Origin: Chakrabartia godavariana
GTDB taxonomy: Bacteria > Pseudomonadota > Alphaproteobacteria > Sphingomonadales > Sphingomonadaceae
Length of the DNA: 64,000 nucleotides
Reading direction: 5' to 3'
Assembly (NCBI GenBank): GCA_005518185.1
Contig: RKSN01000001.1
Location: 1,116,501-1,180,500 of the forward strand
Under the pieces are notes generated by a model. That model was given only the letters and a program-made list of their open reading frames with translations, searched no databases and was not told the DNA's origin. The position numbers and the translations under genes are program-made. This document shows, piece by piece, positions 48,029 to 56,929 of the stretch. The number at the start of each line of letters is the position of its first letter. Position 1 is the first letter of the stretch.

Positions 48029-49072
48029 ATGCGGGTTAAAGGGGAGTTGTTGGATGACCTGTCCGCCGTTGCCGCCAGATTTGGCTCGCAATTGTCGGAT
48101 GCCGCGCAGCACAGCCTGTTTGACCGGCTCGACTGGTTTGCGCTGACGCAGCAGCATATCTGCCCCGAAGCCCGCCCGCTGATCGCGCATGCCGAAGCCG
48201 ACGGCCATGACGCATGGATGTTCCTGCGCAGGACCGGAAAGGCATCGGCAGAAGGTCTGTCCAGCTGGTATACGCTTGCCTATCGGCCCGTCTTTTCGCC
48301 CGGTGCGCCCGATGCAGCGCGGCTGAAACTGCTGCACGGCCTCGGACATCTGCTGCGGCGCGAACTCGCCACGTTCCGGATTGAGCCGGTTCCCGAGGCA
48401 GATGGCACCGCCGGGTTGCTGCAAAGGGCCTTTGGCGAAACAGGCTGGGTGGTCCATGCATGGCCGAAAACGGGCCACTGGTATACGACTGTCGGCGAAG
48501 GTGGCTTTGCGGCCTTCTGGACAGCCCGTCCGGGGCAGCTGCGCAGCACGCATGACCGCAGGGTGCGGAAGTTCCCCATGGACATCCATATCCATGACCG
48601 ACTCGATGCCGCCTTGTGGTCCGATTATCAGGCGGTCTTTGCCGACAGCTGGAAAGGCGACGAAGGGTCCCTGCCCTTCCTGCACGCCATGGCGGAAGCG
48701 GCGGCGCAGAGAGGCGCGCTCCGTCTCGGCATGGCACGCCATGACGGCGCTCCGGTCGCGGTCCAGCTCTGGACCATCGACCATGGTCACGCCATCATCC
48801 ACAAACTCGCCTATCGCGACGACGCAGCGGCGATGTCGCCGGGCACAGTGCTGTCGGCGGCCCTCTTCCGTCATGTCATCGACGTCGATCGGGCTGAGAC
48901 CATCAGCTACGGCACAGGCGACGACGGCTATAAGCGCGACTGGATGGACCAGCGCGAACAGCTTCACAGTTTGGAATTCTTCAACCCAATGCGGGTTACA
49001 GGCTTGCTCGGCATGGCCAGATCGTCTGTGAGCCGCACGGCCTCTGCTCTCAAACGTCGAAAGAAGAATTAG
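48029..49072 (+). CDS. XrtA-associated GNAT-like protein (BioF2-like)
   Basis: 347-aa protein with a C-terminal acyltransferase fold: FADSWKGDEGSLPFLHAMAE, GAPVAVQLWTIDHGHAIIHK and VIDVDRAETISYGTGDDGYK. It is related to the FemAB/'acetyltransf_6' group and recurs in XrtA loci. The acyl donor could be the carrier protein encoded next. Start ATG 48029 leaves only 49 bases to the divergent ligase gene. Followed after one base by the ACP gene. Confidence 0.78.
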   Translation: MRVKGELLDDLSAVAARFGSQLSDAAQHSLFDRLDWFALTQQHICPEARPLIAHAEADGHDAWMFLRRTGKASAEGLSSWYTLAYRPVFSPGAPDAARLKLLHGLGHLLRRELATFRIEPVPEADGTAGLLQRAFGETGWVVHAWPKTGHWYTTVGEGGFAAFWTARPGQLRSTHDRRVRKFPMDIHIHDRLDAALWSDYQAVFADSWKGDEGSLPFLHAMAEAAAQRGALRLGMARHDGAPVAVQLWTIDHGHAIIHKLAYRDDAAAMSPGTVLSAALFRHVIDVDRAETISYGTGDDGYKRDWMDQREQLHSLEFFNPMRVTGLLGMARSSVSRTASALKRRKKN

Positions 49073-49073
49073 A

Positions 49074-49343
49074 GTGTCCAACGAACGCGCCGCCCTCGCG
49101 GCAGAAATCCGCATTCTCCTGTCCGACGTGCTCGGCATCCCCCCCGAGCGTGCGAGCGCTTTCGACGATGATACGGAACTGTTCGGCGCGCTGCCCGAAC
49201 TCGATTCGATGGCCGTGGCCAACCTGCTGGCCGAGCTGGAGGATCGCATGGAGATCATCGTCGACGCAGATGAAGTCGATGGTGACATGCTTGGCACCTT
49301 CGGCGCGCTGGTCGACTTCGTCGACCGGAAAAGACGGCCGTGA
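49074..49343 (+). CDS. Acyl carrier protein, XrtA-associated
   Basis: 89-aa carrier protein. The phosphopantetheine serine is Ser45 in LPELDSMAVANLLAELED, within the standard four-helix pattern. Start is GTG with a weak ribosome-binding site, 1 base after the GNAT-like gene. It is not the fatty-acid ACP (no fab genes nearby) but a dedicated carrier of this locus. Overlaps the next gene by 4 bases (GTGA). Confidence 0.9.
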   Translation: MSNERAALAAEIRILLSDVLGIPPERASAFDDDTELFGALPELDSMAVANLLAELEDRMEIIVDADEVDGDMLGTFGALVDFVDRKRRP

Positions 49344-50008
49344 CACTGGCAAGCCGGTGGATCGGCGACATACCGGCGATCGAAACCGGATCAGATAAAC
49401 CACGCAAGATTATTGTCTTAGCGCCTCTCTTTGAGGAAGCGAACAAGGTCCGGCGGACCTTGGCCCTCCTGTTGCGGCGTCTGGCAGCGGCGGATCTCCA
49501 CGCCGTCATGCCGGACTTGCCCGGCATGGGCGAACATCCGGCACATCTTGAGACAACGACGCTGTCCGACCTTCGGGACGCGGTGGCCAAAGTTGCCGCA
49601 GCACTGCAATCGTCCGGGACGGTCATCGGAATCGCGAGCTTTCGCGCGGGCTGTCTCCTCGACGACGCGGCGGACGTGGCCGCGCATTGGCGGTTTGCGC
49701 CGGAAAGCGGCGACCGACTGGTGCGAACGCTGATGCGGACCGAAGACACCACTCAATCGGACGAGACGCACGCCTTTGTTTCGGGGCAATCCGTCCGACG
49801 CGACCTTCTGGACGATCTGAGCGCCCAGCCTTTGAGTAGCCCTCCCCTGCTGCGGACGGTCCGGCTGGGCAGCGACCGCGCGGACGCCGATCTGCATGTG
49901 CCGGGCAGCCCGCTCTGGCGCCATGCCGAACCCGGTGAAGACCCGGCGCTTGCGCAACTGCTGGCCGAGGACATTGTGACGTGGATGCGGTCATGCGCCG
50001 TTTCCTGA
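49340..50008 (+). CDS. Hydrolase 2-like, XrtA-associated (nucleophile elbow not canonical)
   Basis: 222-aa alpha/beta-hydrolase-like protein: APLFEEANKVRRTLALLLRR and VMPDLPGMGEHP match the N-terminal half of 'hydrolase 2, exosortase A system-associated'. At the expected nucleophile elbow it reads GIASFRAGCLL, which has a Ser but not GXSXG. It may be catalytically altered or non-enzymatic. Starts with GTG overlapping the ACP stop; its end overlaps the next gene by 16 bases. Confidence 0.75.
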   Translation: MTLASRWIGDIPAIETGSDKPRKIIVLAPLFEEANKVRRTLALLLRRLAAADLHAVMPDLPGMGEHPAHLETTTLSDLRDAVAKVAAALQSSGTVIGIASFRAGCLLDDAADVAAHWRFAPESGDRLVRTLMRTEDTTQSDETHAFVSGQSVRRDLLDDLSAQPLSSPPLLRTVRLGSDRADADLHVPGSPLWRHAEPGEDPALAQLLAEDIVTWMRSCAVS

Positions 50009-50790
50009 GCTTTGATTATGACGGCGCGACGCTTCAGGCGACGCTTGACGACGGCGACGGCCGGACCGGCCTCCTCATCGTCTCGGGCGGGAATGAGATT
50101 CGAGTCGGCGCGCACCGGGGCATGGCGCGTCTGGCCAGCGACATTGCAGGCGAAGGCTACCCCGTGTTTCGTTTTGACCGGCGCGGCGTGGGTGACAGCG
50201 ACGGAGCCAATGCAGGCTTTGAATCAAGCGGGCCTGATCTCCGGGCCGCCATTGCCGCCTTCCGCGCCGCCTGCCCGGACATGACCCGCATGATCGCCTT
50301 CGGCAATTGCGACGCAGCAAGCGCGCTCCTGCTGCACGCGCCCGAGGGGATCGACGCGTTGGTCCTTTCCAACATTTGGGTCGTTGAGCCGACCGACGAT
50401 CTGCCGCCGCCTGCCGCGATCAAATCGCATTACCGGCAACGGTTGCGAGACCCGAAAGCGTGGCGCAGCCTGCTGTCAGGCGACGTGAACATCGGAAAGC
50501 TTCTGTCCGGCCTCCGCCGCCTTGCGGCCCCGGCTGTGCCCTCTCCGCTCTCAGACAGGATCGCACGCGCTATGGCCGACGGCCAAGTGGAAGCGACGAT
50601 CCTGCTCGCCAGCCGGGACGGTACCGCCCGGTCCTTTGCCGAGGCTTGGGCGACACGCCCATTTGAAGCCGCGCGCGCCAGCGGCCGCTATCGGGTGGTG
50701 GAATTTGACAGCAGCGCGCACAGCTTCGCGCGCGCCGCTGACTACGCCGTGCTGCGCTCAGCTATTCTGGAGCGCCTCAGCGGGGGTTGA
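49993..50790 (+). CDS. Hydrolase 1-like, XrtA-associated
   Basis: 265-aa alpha/beta hydrolase: VSGGNEIRVGAHRGMARLA, FRFDRRGVGDSDG and FGNCDAASALLLHAP match 'hydrolase 1, exosortase A system-associated', in which an Asp occupies the nucleophile elbow (GNCDAAS). A C-terminal His in SSAHSFARA could complete a triad. Possibly an ACP thioesterase. Start ATG 49993 was preferred to GTG 49981. Its end overlaps the convergent trxB by 33 bases. Confidence 0.82.
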   Translation: MRRFLSFDYDGATLQATLDDGDGRTGLLIVSGGNEIRVGAHRGMARLASDIAGEGYPVFRFDRRGVGDSDGANAGFESSGPDLRAAIAAFRAACPDMTRMIAFGNCDAASALLLHAPEGIDALVLSNIWVVEPTDDLPPPAAIKSHYRQRLRDPKAWRSLLSGDVNIGKLLSGLRRLAAPAVPSPLSDRIARAMADGQVEATILLASRDGTARSFAEAWATRPFEAARASGRYRVVEFDSSAHSFARAADYAVLRSAILERLSGG

Positions 50791-51747
50791 GGCGCGCGCT
50801 GCAAAGTCGGCATGGGCCAGAAAACGTTCGGCATCGAGCGCCGCCATGCATCCCATGCCAGCCGCCGTCACAGCCTGACGGTAAACCTTGTCGGTCACAT
50901 CGCCTGCCGCAAACACCCCGGGGATGCTCGTGCGGGTGCTGCCCGTCTCGACCAGCAGATAACCCTCATCATCCATGGGCAGATGGCCGGCGAAAACATC
51001 GGTCGCCGGCTTGTGACCGATGGCAACAAACGCCCCATCGGTTTCGAGATGGGAAAGCTCTCCGGTGACGGTGTCACGCAGGTCGAGGCCGGTCACCACT
51101 TCGGGCGAACCACTGCCGACGAACCGCTCCACGGCCTTGTTCCAGAGGACCTTGATGCCGGGATGGGCAAACAGGCGGTCCTGCAGAATCTTTTCCGCGC
51201 GCAGGCTGTCGCGCCGATGGATGAGCGTGACTTCCGGGCTGTGGTTTGTGAGATAAAGTGCCTCTTCGACAGCCGTGTTGCCGCCGCCGATCACAACGAC
51301 CTTCTTGCCGCGGTAGAAGAAGCCGTCGCACGTGGCGCAGGCGGAAATGCCCTTGCCCTGCAGGGCGGCTTCACTGTCGAGGCCGAGCCATTTGGCCTGG
51401 GCACCCGTTGCGATCACCACGGTGTCAGCGATGTAGATATCCCCGCTGTCGCCGGTCAGGCGGAAGGGGCGCTGCGAGAAATCAACGTCCGAAATGATGT
51501 CCCACACCATCTGCGTGCCGACATGTTCGGCCTGCGCCTGCATCTCTTCCATCAGCCAAGGGCCCTGAACGACATTGCGGAATCCAGGATAGTTCTCGAC
51601 ATCGGTGGTGATGGTCAGCTGGCCGCCAGGCTGCAGCCCCTGCACGACGATCGGCTTGAGGCCAGCGCGTGCGGCATAGATTGCCGCCGAAAGACCCGCC
51701 GGGCCGGACCCCATGATGAGCATGCGCGTGGTGATCGTCTTTGACAT
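50758..51747 (-). CDS. trxB: Thioredoxin-disulfide reductase
   Basis: Low-molecular-weight FAD/NADPH flavoprotein. The FAD motif GSGPAGLSAAIYAARAG is at 13–29, redox CATC at 137–140 (CATCDGFF), and NADPH-binding VVIGGGNTAVEEALYL follows. The C-terminus FAAGDVTDKVYRQAVTAAGMG is typical. Length 329 aa. It is not part of the XrtA locus but ends convergently inside the last codons of hydrolase 1. Confidence 0.96.
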   Translation of the reverse strand: MSKTITTRMLIMGSGPAGLSAAIYAARAGLKPIVVQGLQPGGQLTITTDVENYPGFRNVVQGPWLMEEMQAQAEHVGTQMVWDIISDVDFSQRPFRLTGDSGDIYIADTVVIATGAQAKWLGLDSEAALQGKGISACATCDGFFYRGKKVVVIGGGNTAVEEALYLTNHSPEVTLIHRRDSLRAEKILQDRLFAHPGIKVLWNKAVERFVGSGSPEVVTGLDLRDTVTGELSHLETDGAFVAIGHKPATDVFAGHLPMDDEGYLLVETGSTRTSIPGVFAAGDVTDKVYRQAVTAAGMGCMAALDAERFLAHADFAARASTPAEALQNS

Positions 51748-52092
51748 GTGATGGGCACTCTGAACGTGATTGGAGACGGACTGCGGCCATATGGCGACAA
51801 GCGGTCTGATTGCAATGGCCCGATAACCCGGTTCCGTATTTACCCTGAATTGATCGGGAACGGATATAAGTGCATATGCATATGCAGTCCGAGTTGAAAT
51901 CGGGCGGGGAGAAAACGGGGTAAAGAGCGTGCGGAATTTTCCTTCCGAACCGATATCGTTCGACAGATGCCAAAAATCTTATGACGCCCAGCCTGTCAGA
52001 AATGATAAAAATACAGGTCCTGCAAAGACATAAATTAGAATTGAGCGCCGATGGGAGGCGTTCTGAAAATGGGTCTGGAGGGAGCCAACCAA
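51748..52092. promoter_or_regulatory. 345-base divergent region trxB / receiver gene
   Basis: No gene was recognised here. The middle is AT-richer than its surroundings (about 51830–52060). It contains a perfect 16-base palindrome TGCATATGCATATGCA (51871–51886), a candidate operator, and ends with a strong ribosome-binding site GGAGGGAG (about 52078–52085) for the receiver gene. Both divergent promoters should lie here, but none was assigned. Confidence 0.45.
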
Positions 52093-52470
52093 ATGACCAC
52101 GGACGTGATCGTCCATATCGTTGATGATGATTTCAACGTGCTTGATTCGACAGCGATGCTGTTGAAGCTGCTGGGCCATACCGTGCAGACATGGAACTCC
52201 CCTTGTGATTTCCTCGACCATCGCGACCTTGCTGTCTGGGACGTCGTTCTCCTTGATCTCCGCATGCCCGATCATGACGGTTTCGCCGTCTACCGCACGC
52301 TGCGTCAGCGCGATCAGCTCAACCCGGTTGTCCTGATGACAGGGCACGGCGACAGTGAACTGGAAGCCGAAGCCTTTGCGCTCGGCTTTTCTGCAATTTT
52401 GCACAAGCCGTTTAGCGAAGATGAACTTGTTGCCGCCATAGAGGGCGCGAAGGTCCCGGAACCGAGGTAG
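52093..52470 (+). CDS. Stand-alone response regulator receiver protein (FixJ-type)
   Basis: 125 aa, receiver domain only: acidic pocket VDDD (10–13), phospho-acceptor Asp55 in LLDLRMPDHDG, Thr in LMTGHGDSE and Lys in LHKPFSEDEL. The receiver is FixJ/NarL-like but the HTH output domain is absent and the stop is natural. Start ATG 52093 fits the GGAGGGAG upstream. No kinase gene is adjacent, so its partner is unknown. Confidence 0.85.
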   Translation: MTTDVIVHIVDDDFNVLDSTAMLLKLLGHTVQTWNSPCDFLDHRDLAVWDVVLLDLRMPDHDGFAVYRTLRQRDQLNPVVLMTGHGDSELEAEAFALGFSAILHKPFSEDELVAAIEGAKVPEPR

Positions 52471-52528
52471 CTGCTGCGCGGTTGTCCCGGCTCGGGCCTT
52501 CGGGTCATATCTGGGTAAGGGACACATC

Positions 52529-53545
52529 ATGGCTGCTGCAGCAAGCACGCTCAACGTTCTCGTAACCGGCGGCGCCGGCTATATTGGCAGCCATGCCGTG
52601 CTCGCCCTGCGAGACAGGGGAATCCGCACCGTCGTCATCGACAATCTGGTCACCGGTTTTCGCTGGGCAGTGCCGGATGACGTCCCCTTCGTCGACGCCG
52701 ATATTGGCGACGTCGCTGCGGTGTCGGATGTTCTTGCCGAACACCGCATCGATGCCATCCTCCATTTTGCGGGGTCTGTTGTCGTTCCGGAATCGGTTGA
52801 AAACCCCCTCAAATACTATGGAAACAACACCGCCAACTCGCGCAGTCTGATGGCCGCTGCCGTGGCGGGAGGCGTGCGCCATTTCATCTTTTCGTCGACC
52901 GCAGCCACCTATGGGATCCCGGACTCCGTGCCGGTCAGCGAAGACGCGCCGAAGCGGCCCATCAATCCCTATGGCATGTCCAAGCTGATGACCGAGCACA
53001 TGCTCGCCGATGTCGCGGCGGCCCATCCGATGAACTTCTGCGCACTGCGCTATTTCAACGTCGCAGGTGCCGACCCGCAGGGGCGCACCGGACAATCGAC
53101 GGCCGGCGCCACGCACCTTATCAAGGTCGCGGTCGAAGCAGCCTTGGGCAAACGCGATCATGTCAGCGTGTTCGGCACCGATTACGCGACGCCCGATGGC
53201 ACGGGCGTGCGCGACTATATTCATGTCTCAGACCTTGCGGAGGCCCATATCCACGCGCTCGACGCGCTGGCGGAGGCGCCCCGCGACAGCCTGACGATGA
53301 ACTGCGGCTATGGGCGCGGCTTTTCGGTTCGGGAAGTCCTTGACGCCGTGGATCGGGTCGCTGGGGTCACGCTGAACCGCAAGATCGAAGGCCGACGCGC
53401 CGGGGATCCGGATGCGCTCATCGCCGACAATTCACGCATCATGGCGCGGCTCCCGTGGCAGCCTCGCTATCAGGACCTTGATGTCATCGTCAGCCACGCC
53501 CTCGCCTGGGAACAGGCGCTGATGCGCCGCAATCTGGCGGGTTAG
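52529..53545 (+). CDS. galE: UDP-glucose 4-epimerase
   Basis: Short-chain dehydrogenase-type epimerase. The NAD motif VTGGAGYIGSHAVLAL is at the N-terminus; active-site FSSTAATYG and the YXXXK (PYGMSK) are intact; RYFNVAGADPQGRTGQ is typical of GalE. Length 338 aa. It supplies UDP-galactose for polysaccharide synthesis and may serve the XrtA exopolysaccharide. AAGGGA precedes the ATG. Its stop overlaps the convergent eda end by 4 bases. Confidence 0.93.
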   Translation: MAAAASTLNVLVTGGAGYIGSHAVLALRDRGIRTVVIDNLVTGFRWAVPDDVPFVDADIGDVAAVSDVLAEHRIDAILHFAGSVVVPESVENPLKYYGNNTANSRSLMAAAVAGGVRHFIFSSTAATYGIPDSVPVSEDAPKRPINPYGMSKLMTEHMLADVAAAHPMNFCALRYFNVAGADPQGRTGQSTAGATHLIKVAVEAALGKRDHVSVFGTDYATPDGTGVRDYIHVSDLAEAHIHALDALAEAPRDSLTMNCGYGRGFSVREVLDAVDRVAGVTLNRKIEGRRAGDPDALIADNSRIMARLPWQPRYQDLDVIVSHALAWEQALMRRNLAG

Positions 53546-54153
53546 GCCAGCGCCGCGCTCTTGCGCGCCGCCTCGACAATGGCGGCACGATCCGGCGCGC
53601 CACGATTGACGACCCAGCTCCCCCCGACGCACAGGACGGGGCCATGCGCCAGCCAGGCAGGCGCGGTCTCAAGCGAGATCCCACCTGTCGGACAGAACTT
53701 GGCCTGCCCAAACGGCGCCGACAGCGCCTTGAGCGCGGGCAACCCACCTGAGGCTTCTGCCGGGAAAAACTTGAAATGATCGAGGCCGAGGTCAAGCCCG
53801 CGCATGATGTCGGCGGCATTCGCGACGCCGGGCAGGAAGGGAATGCCGCTCGCAATCGCCGCCTTGCCGAGGGGTTCGGTAAGGCCGGGTGACACGATGA
53901 ACTCCGCCCCCGCATCCAGCGCGGCGCGCAGGTCCGCCTCATTGAGCACCGTGCCGGCGCCTACAATAGCGCCCTCGACGGTCTTCATCTCGCGGATCAC
54001 GTCGAGCGCGGCCGGCGTGCGCAGCGTGACTTCCAGAACGCGCAGGCCACCTTCGACGAGCGCCTCGGCAATCGGGCGGGCATGCGCGACGTCATCAATC
54101 ACAAGCACCGGGATGACCGGCGCGGTGCGCATGATGGCTTCGATCGGTTTCAA
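53542..54153 (-). CDS. eda: KDPG aldolase (2-keto-3-deoxy-6-phosphogluconate aldolase)
   Basis: Last step of the Entner-Doudoroff pathway: KDPG to pyruvate + glyceraldehyde-3-phosphate. Glu in VLEVTLRTPAAL and the Schiff-base Lys in DHFKFFPAEASGG are present, with FCPTGGISLET following. Length 203 aa. The start appears to be TTG 54153, overlapping the glk stop; ATG 54132 is an alternative that would remove 7 residues. Last gene of zwf-edd-glk-eda. Confidence 0.93.
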   Translation of the reverse strand: MKPIEAIMRTAPVIPVLVIDDVAHARPIAEALVEGGLRVLEVTLRTPAALDVIREMKTVEGAIVGAGTVLNEADLRAALDAGAEFIVSPGLTEPLGKAAIASGIPFLPGVANAADIMRGLDLGLDHFKFFPAEASGGLPALKALSAPFGQAKFCPTGGISLETAPAWLAHGPVLCVGGSWVVNRGAPDRAAIVEAARKSAALA

Positions 54154-55121
54154 ATTCCATGCTCCTTGCAGAAAGCGGCCGCAGCACCGAACAGGCCCGG
54201 CTGCGGATGCGTGATGAGTTTGACGGGCATGCGGGCCATCATGGCCTCAAATCGGCCCTTCGCGCGGAACCGCTCGCCAAATCCGGACGACAAAATGGTG
54301 TCCTTGATGCGCAGGCCCAGGCCGCCCGCCACAACCACCGCGCTCGCGCCCTGCGTCAGGGCAATGTCCCCCGCAACGCTGCCGAGCGTCAGGCAGAAGC
54401 GTTCAATGGCCGCAGTGGCGAGGCTGTCTTCACCCGAAAGCCCCAATGCCCACAGCGCCTTGTCCTCCAGCGCGTGAACCGCCTTGCCCTCGATCCGCGC
54501 CAGCGTCTGATAGATGTCGACAAGGCCCGGACCCGACACGATCCGTTCCACCGAGACGCGGCGATAGCGCTTGCGCAGCTGGTTGAGGATTTCATCTTCA
54601 ATGCTGTCGAGTGGCGCGAAATCGGTGTGCCCGCCCTCGGTTGCCACGACGTGATAGGTCCCCGCCCCCCGCCAGACGTGTGAGACGCCAAGACCCGTGC
54701 CCGGGCCAATGACGCTGATCGTGCCGCTTTCGGGCAAGGCCTCGTCGGGGCCGCACAGATGCTGGAAATGCGCGGGCCCGGCCTGCGCCACGGCGTGGCC
54801 GACCGCGCCAAAATCATTGACGAGCGAGATCGCGTCCACCTGAAGCTGGCCCGGGAGCTGCGCAGGCTGCAGAACCCAGGGATTATTGGTGAACTTGATG
54901 ACCTCACCTTCCACCGGGCCTGCAATCGCGATCGCGACCGCTTTGGGCAGTGGCCCTTCGGCTTGCGCCGCAAAGGCCTCCCACGCGGTCTGGAAGGACG
55001 CATGATCGGCCGTATGGAGCGTGACGGCATCTCCGAGTGACAGAACGTGCCCGTCCGCAACTTCGGCGATGGCAAAGCGTGCATGCGTGCCACCGATATC
55101 AACCGTCACAATCCGTGTCAT
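54150..55121 (-). CDS. glk: Glucokinase
   Basis: ATP-dependent glucose phosphorylation. Phosphate motif [14 protein letters not shown] at the N-terminus; active-site [28 protein letters not shown]; Glu in [12 protein letters not shown]. It belongs to the proteobacterial Glk group, not ROK. Length 323 aa is normal. Overlaps edd by 4 bases and eda by 3–4. Confidence 0.94.
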   Translation of the reverse strand: MTRIVTVDIGGTHARFAIAEVADGHVLSLGDAVTLHTADHASFQTAWEAFAAQAEGPLPKAVAIAIAGPVEGEVIKFTNNPWVLQPAQLPGQLQVDAISLVNDFGAVGHAVAQAGPAHFQHLCGPDEALPESGTISVIGPGTGLGVSHVWRGAGTYHVVATEGGHTDFAPLDSIEDEILNQLRKRYRRVSVERIVSGPGLVDIYQTLARIEGKAVHALEDKALWALGLSGEDSLATAAIERFCLTLGSVAGDIALTQGASAVVVAGGLGLRIKDTILSSGFGERFRAKGRFEAMMARMPVKLITHPQPGLFGAAAAFCKEHGI

Positions 55122-56929
55122 AGCCCTGCCCCCGCCAGCATCGCGGACGCTCCGCGCTCCGCCCCATCTGCACCGGCACGCATCATGGCAAACAGTTCAC
55201 GGCCAAGTCCATCTTCCGCAACTGGGGCGGTCGCGGGCACACGCCCCGACAGATCGGCCAGAACGTCCAGCACCCCATCATGACCGCACAGGCGGATGAT
55301 GTCGCCATCCTGCAGGCAGGCGATCGGCCCGCCACCAATTGCTTCCGGCGTCAGATGGATTGCAGCCGGAACCTTGCCGCTTGCGCCCGACATGCGCCCA
55401 TCGGTGACCAGTGCAACCTTGTAGCCGCGATCCTGCAGCACGCCCAAAGACGGCGTCAGCTTGTGCAGTTCGGGCATACCGTTGGCGCGCGGCCCCTGGA
55501 ACCGGACCACCACGACGACATCGCGGTCGAGCGCGCCGGCCTTGAACGCCGCGATCACGTCCTCCTGTGTCTCGAACACGCGACACGGCGCCTCGATCGT
55601 CCAGCGCGTCTTTTCGACAGCACTGGTCTTGAACGTGGCCCGCCCCAGATTGCCCTGGACAAGCCGCATGCCACCATCGGGCTGGAACGGCGCCTCGGGC
55701 CGCCGCAGCATGGTGTCATCGGCGCTCACCGTCGGACCATCGCGCCAGACAACCGTCTCTCCGTCCAGCACCGGTTCCCGGCCATAATCGCCGAGATCCT
55801 TGCCCGCGACGGTCATGATGTCGCGGTGGAGCAGCCCGGCCTCAAGGAGGACGTTGATGACAAATCCCATGCCACCTGCGGCGTGGAAATGGTTCACGTC
55901 GCCCGCTCCGTTGGGATAGACCCGCGCGATCAGCGGGACTGCGGAAGACAGCTGGTCAAGATCTTCCCAATCTATGAGGATGCCCGCCGCACGCGCAATC
56001 GCGGGAATATGGATGGCGTGGTTGGTCGACCCGCCGGTCGCGAGCAGCCCGACGCAGGCATTGACGATCGCCTTTTCATCGACGCAGTGGCCAAGCGGAC
56101 GGAAATCGTCCCCCTGTCCAATCTCGGCGAGCCGGTGGACCGCCGCGCGCGTCAGTTCGGTGCGCAGCTTGGTGCCCGGATTGATGAACGCGGCCCCCGG
56201 CATGTGGAGACCCATCACTTCCATCATCATCTGGTTGGAATTGGCGGTCCCGTAAAAGGTACAGGTGCCGGCGCCGTGATAGGAGGCGGCTTCGGCTTCG
56301 AGCAGTTCCTCGCGCGTGGCCTTGCCCTCGGCATAAAGCTGCCGCACGCGCTGCTTTTCCTTGTTGGCAAGGCCCGTCGGCATGGGTCCTGCGGGCACCA
56401 GAATTGTCGGCAAATGCCCAAAACGCAGCGCGCCGATCAGCAGGCCGGGGACGATCTTGTCACAGATGCCGAGCAAGAGCGCGCCTTCAAACATGGCGTG
56501 GCTGAGGCCGACGGCGGTGGCCATGGCAATCGTGTCACGACTGAACAGCGAGAGCTCCATGCCCGCCTGACCCTGCGTCACCCCGTCGCACATGGCCGGG
56601 ACGCCGCCTGCCACCTGCGCCGTCGCGCCGACTTCGCGCGCGAACATCTTGATGGCTTCTGGGTAGCGGCCATAAGGCTGATGCGCCGACAGCATGTCGT
56701 TATAGGCCGTGACGATCCCGATGTTCATCGAGGCGCCCGCGCGGATGGCGGGCTTGTCATCTCCTGCGGCGGCAAATCCGTGCGCCAGATTGCCGCAGGA
56801 CAGCCGGTCGCGATTGACGCCGGCATCGGCCTGACGGGCCACAAGGTCGAGATAGCGCTGACGTCCGGGGCGGCTCCGCTCGATGATCCGTGCGGTGACG
56901 GCCTCGATCTTGGGGTGCAGATTACTCAT
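55118..56929 (-). CDS. edd: 6-phosphogluconate dehydratase
   Basis: Iron-sulfur dehydratase converting 6-phosphogluconate to KDPG. IlvD/Edd signatures: [15 protein letters not shown] and [14 protein letters not shown] with cluster cysteines, [15 protein letters not shown], and [20 protein letters not shown]. Length 603 aa is normal. Start overlaps the zwf end by 8 bases. Confidence 0.95.
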   Translation of the reverse strand: MSNLHPKIEAVTARIIERSRPGRQRYLDLVARQADAGVNRDRLSCGNLAHGFAAAGDDKPAIRAGASMNIGIVTAYNDMLSAHQPYGRYPEAIKMFAREVGATAQVAGGVPAMCDGVTQGQAGMELSLFSRDTIAMATAVGLSHAMFEGALLLGICDKIVPGLLIGALRFGHLPTILVPAGPMPTGLANKEKQRVRQLYAEGKATREELLEAEAASYHGAGTCTFYGTANSNQMMMEVMGLHMPGAAFINPGTKLRTELTRAAVHRLAEIGQGDDFRPLGHCVDEKAIVNACVGLLATGGSTNHAIHIPAIARAAGILIDWEDLDQLSSAVPLIARVYPNGAGDVNHFHAAGGMGFVINVLLEAGLLHRDIMTVAGKDLGDYGREPVLDGETVVWRDGPTVSADDTMLRRPEAPFQPDGGMRLVQGNLGRATFKTSAVEKTRWTIEAPCRVFETQEDVIAAFKAGALDRDVVVVVRFQGPRANGMPELHKLTPSLGVLQDRGYKVALVTDGRMSGASGKVPAAIHLTPEAIGGGPIACLQDGDIIRLCGHDGVLDVLADLSGRVPATAPVAEDGLGRELFAMMRAGADGAERGASAMLAGAGL

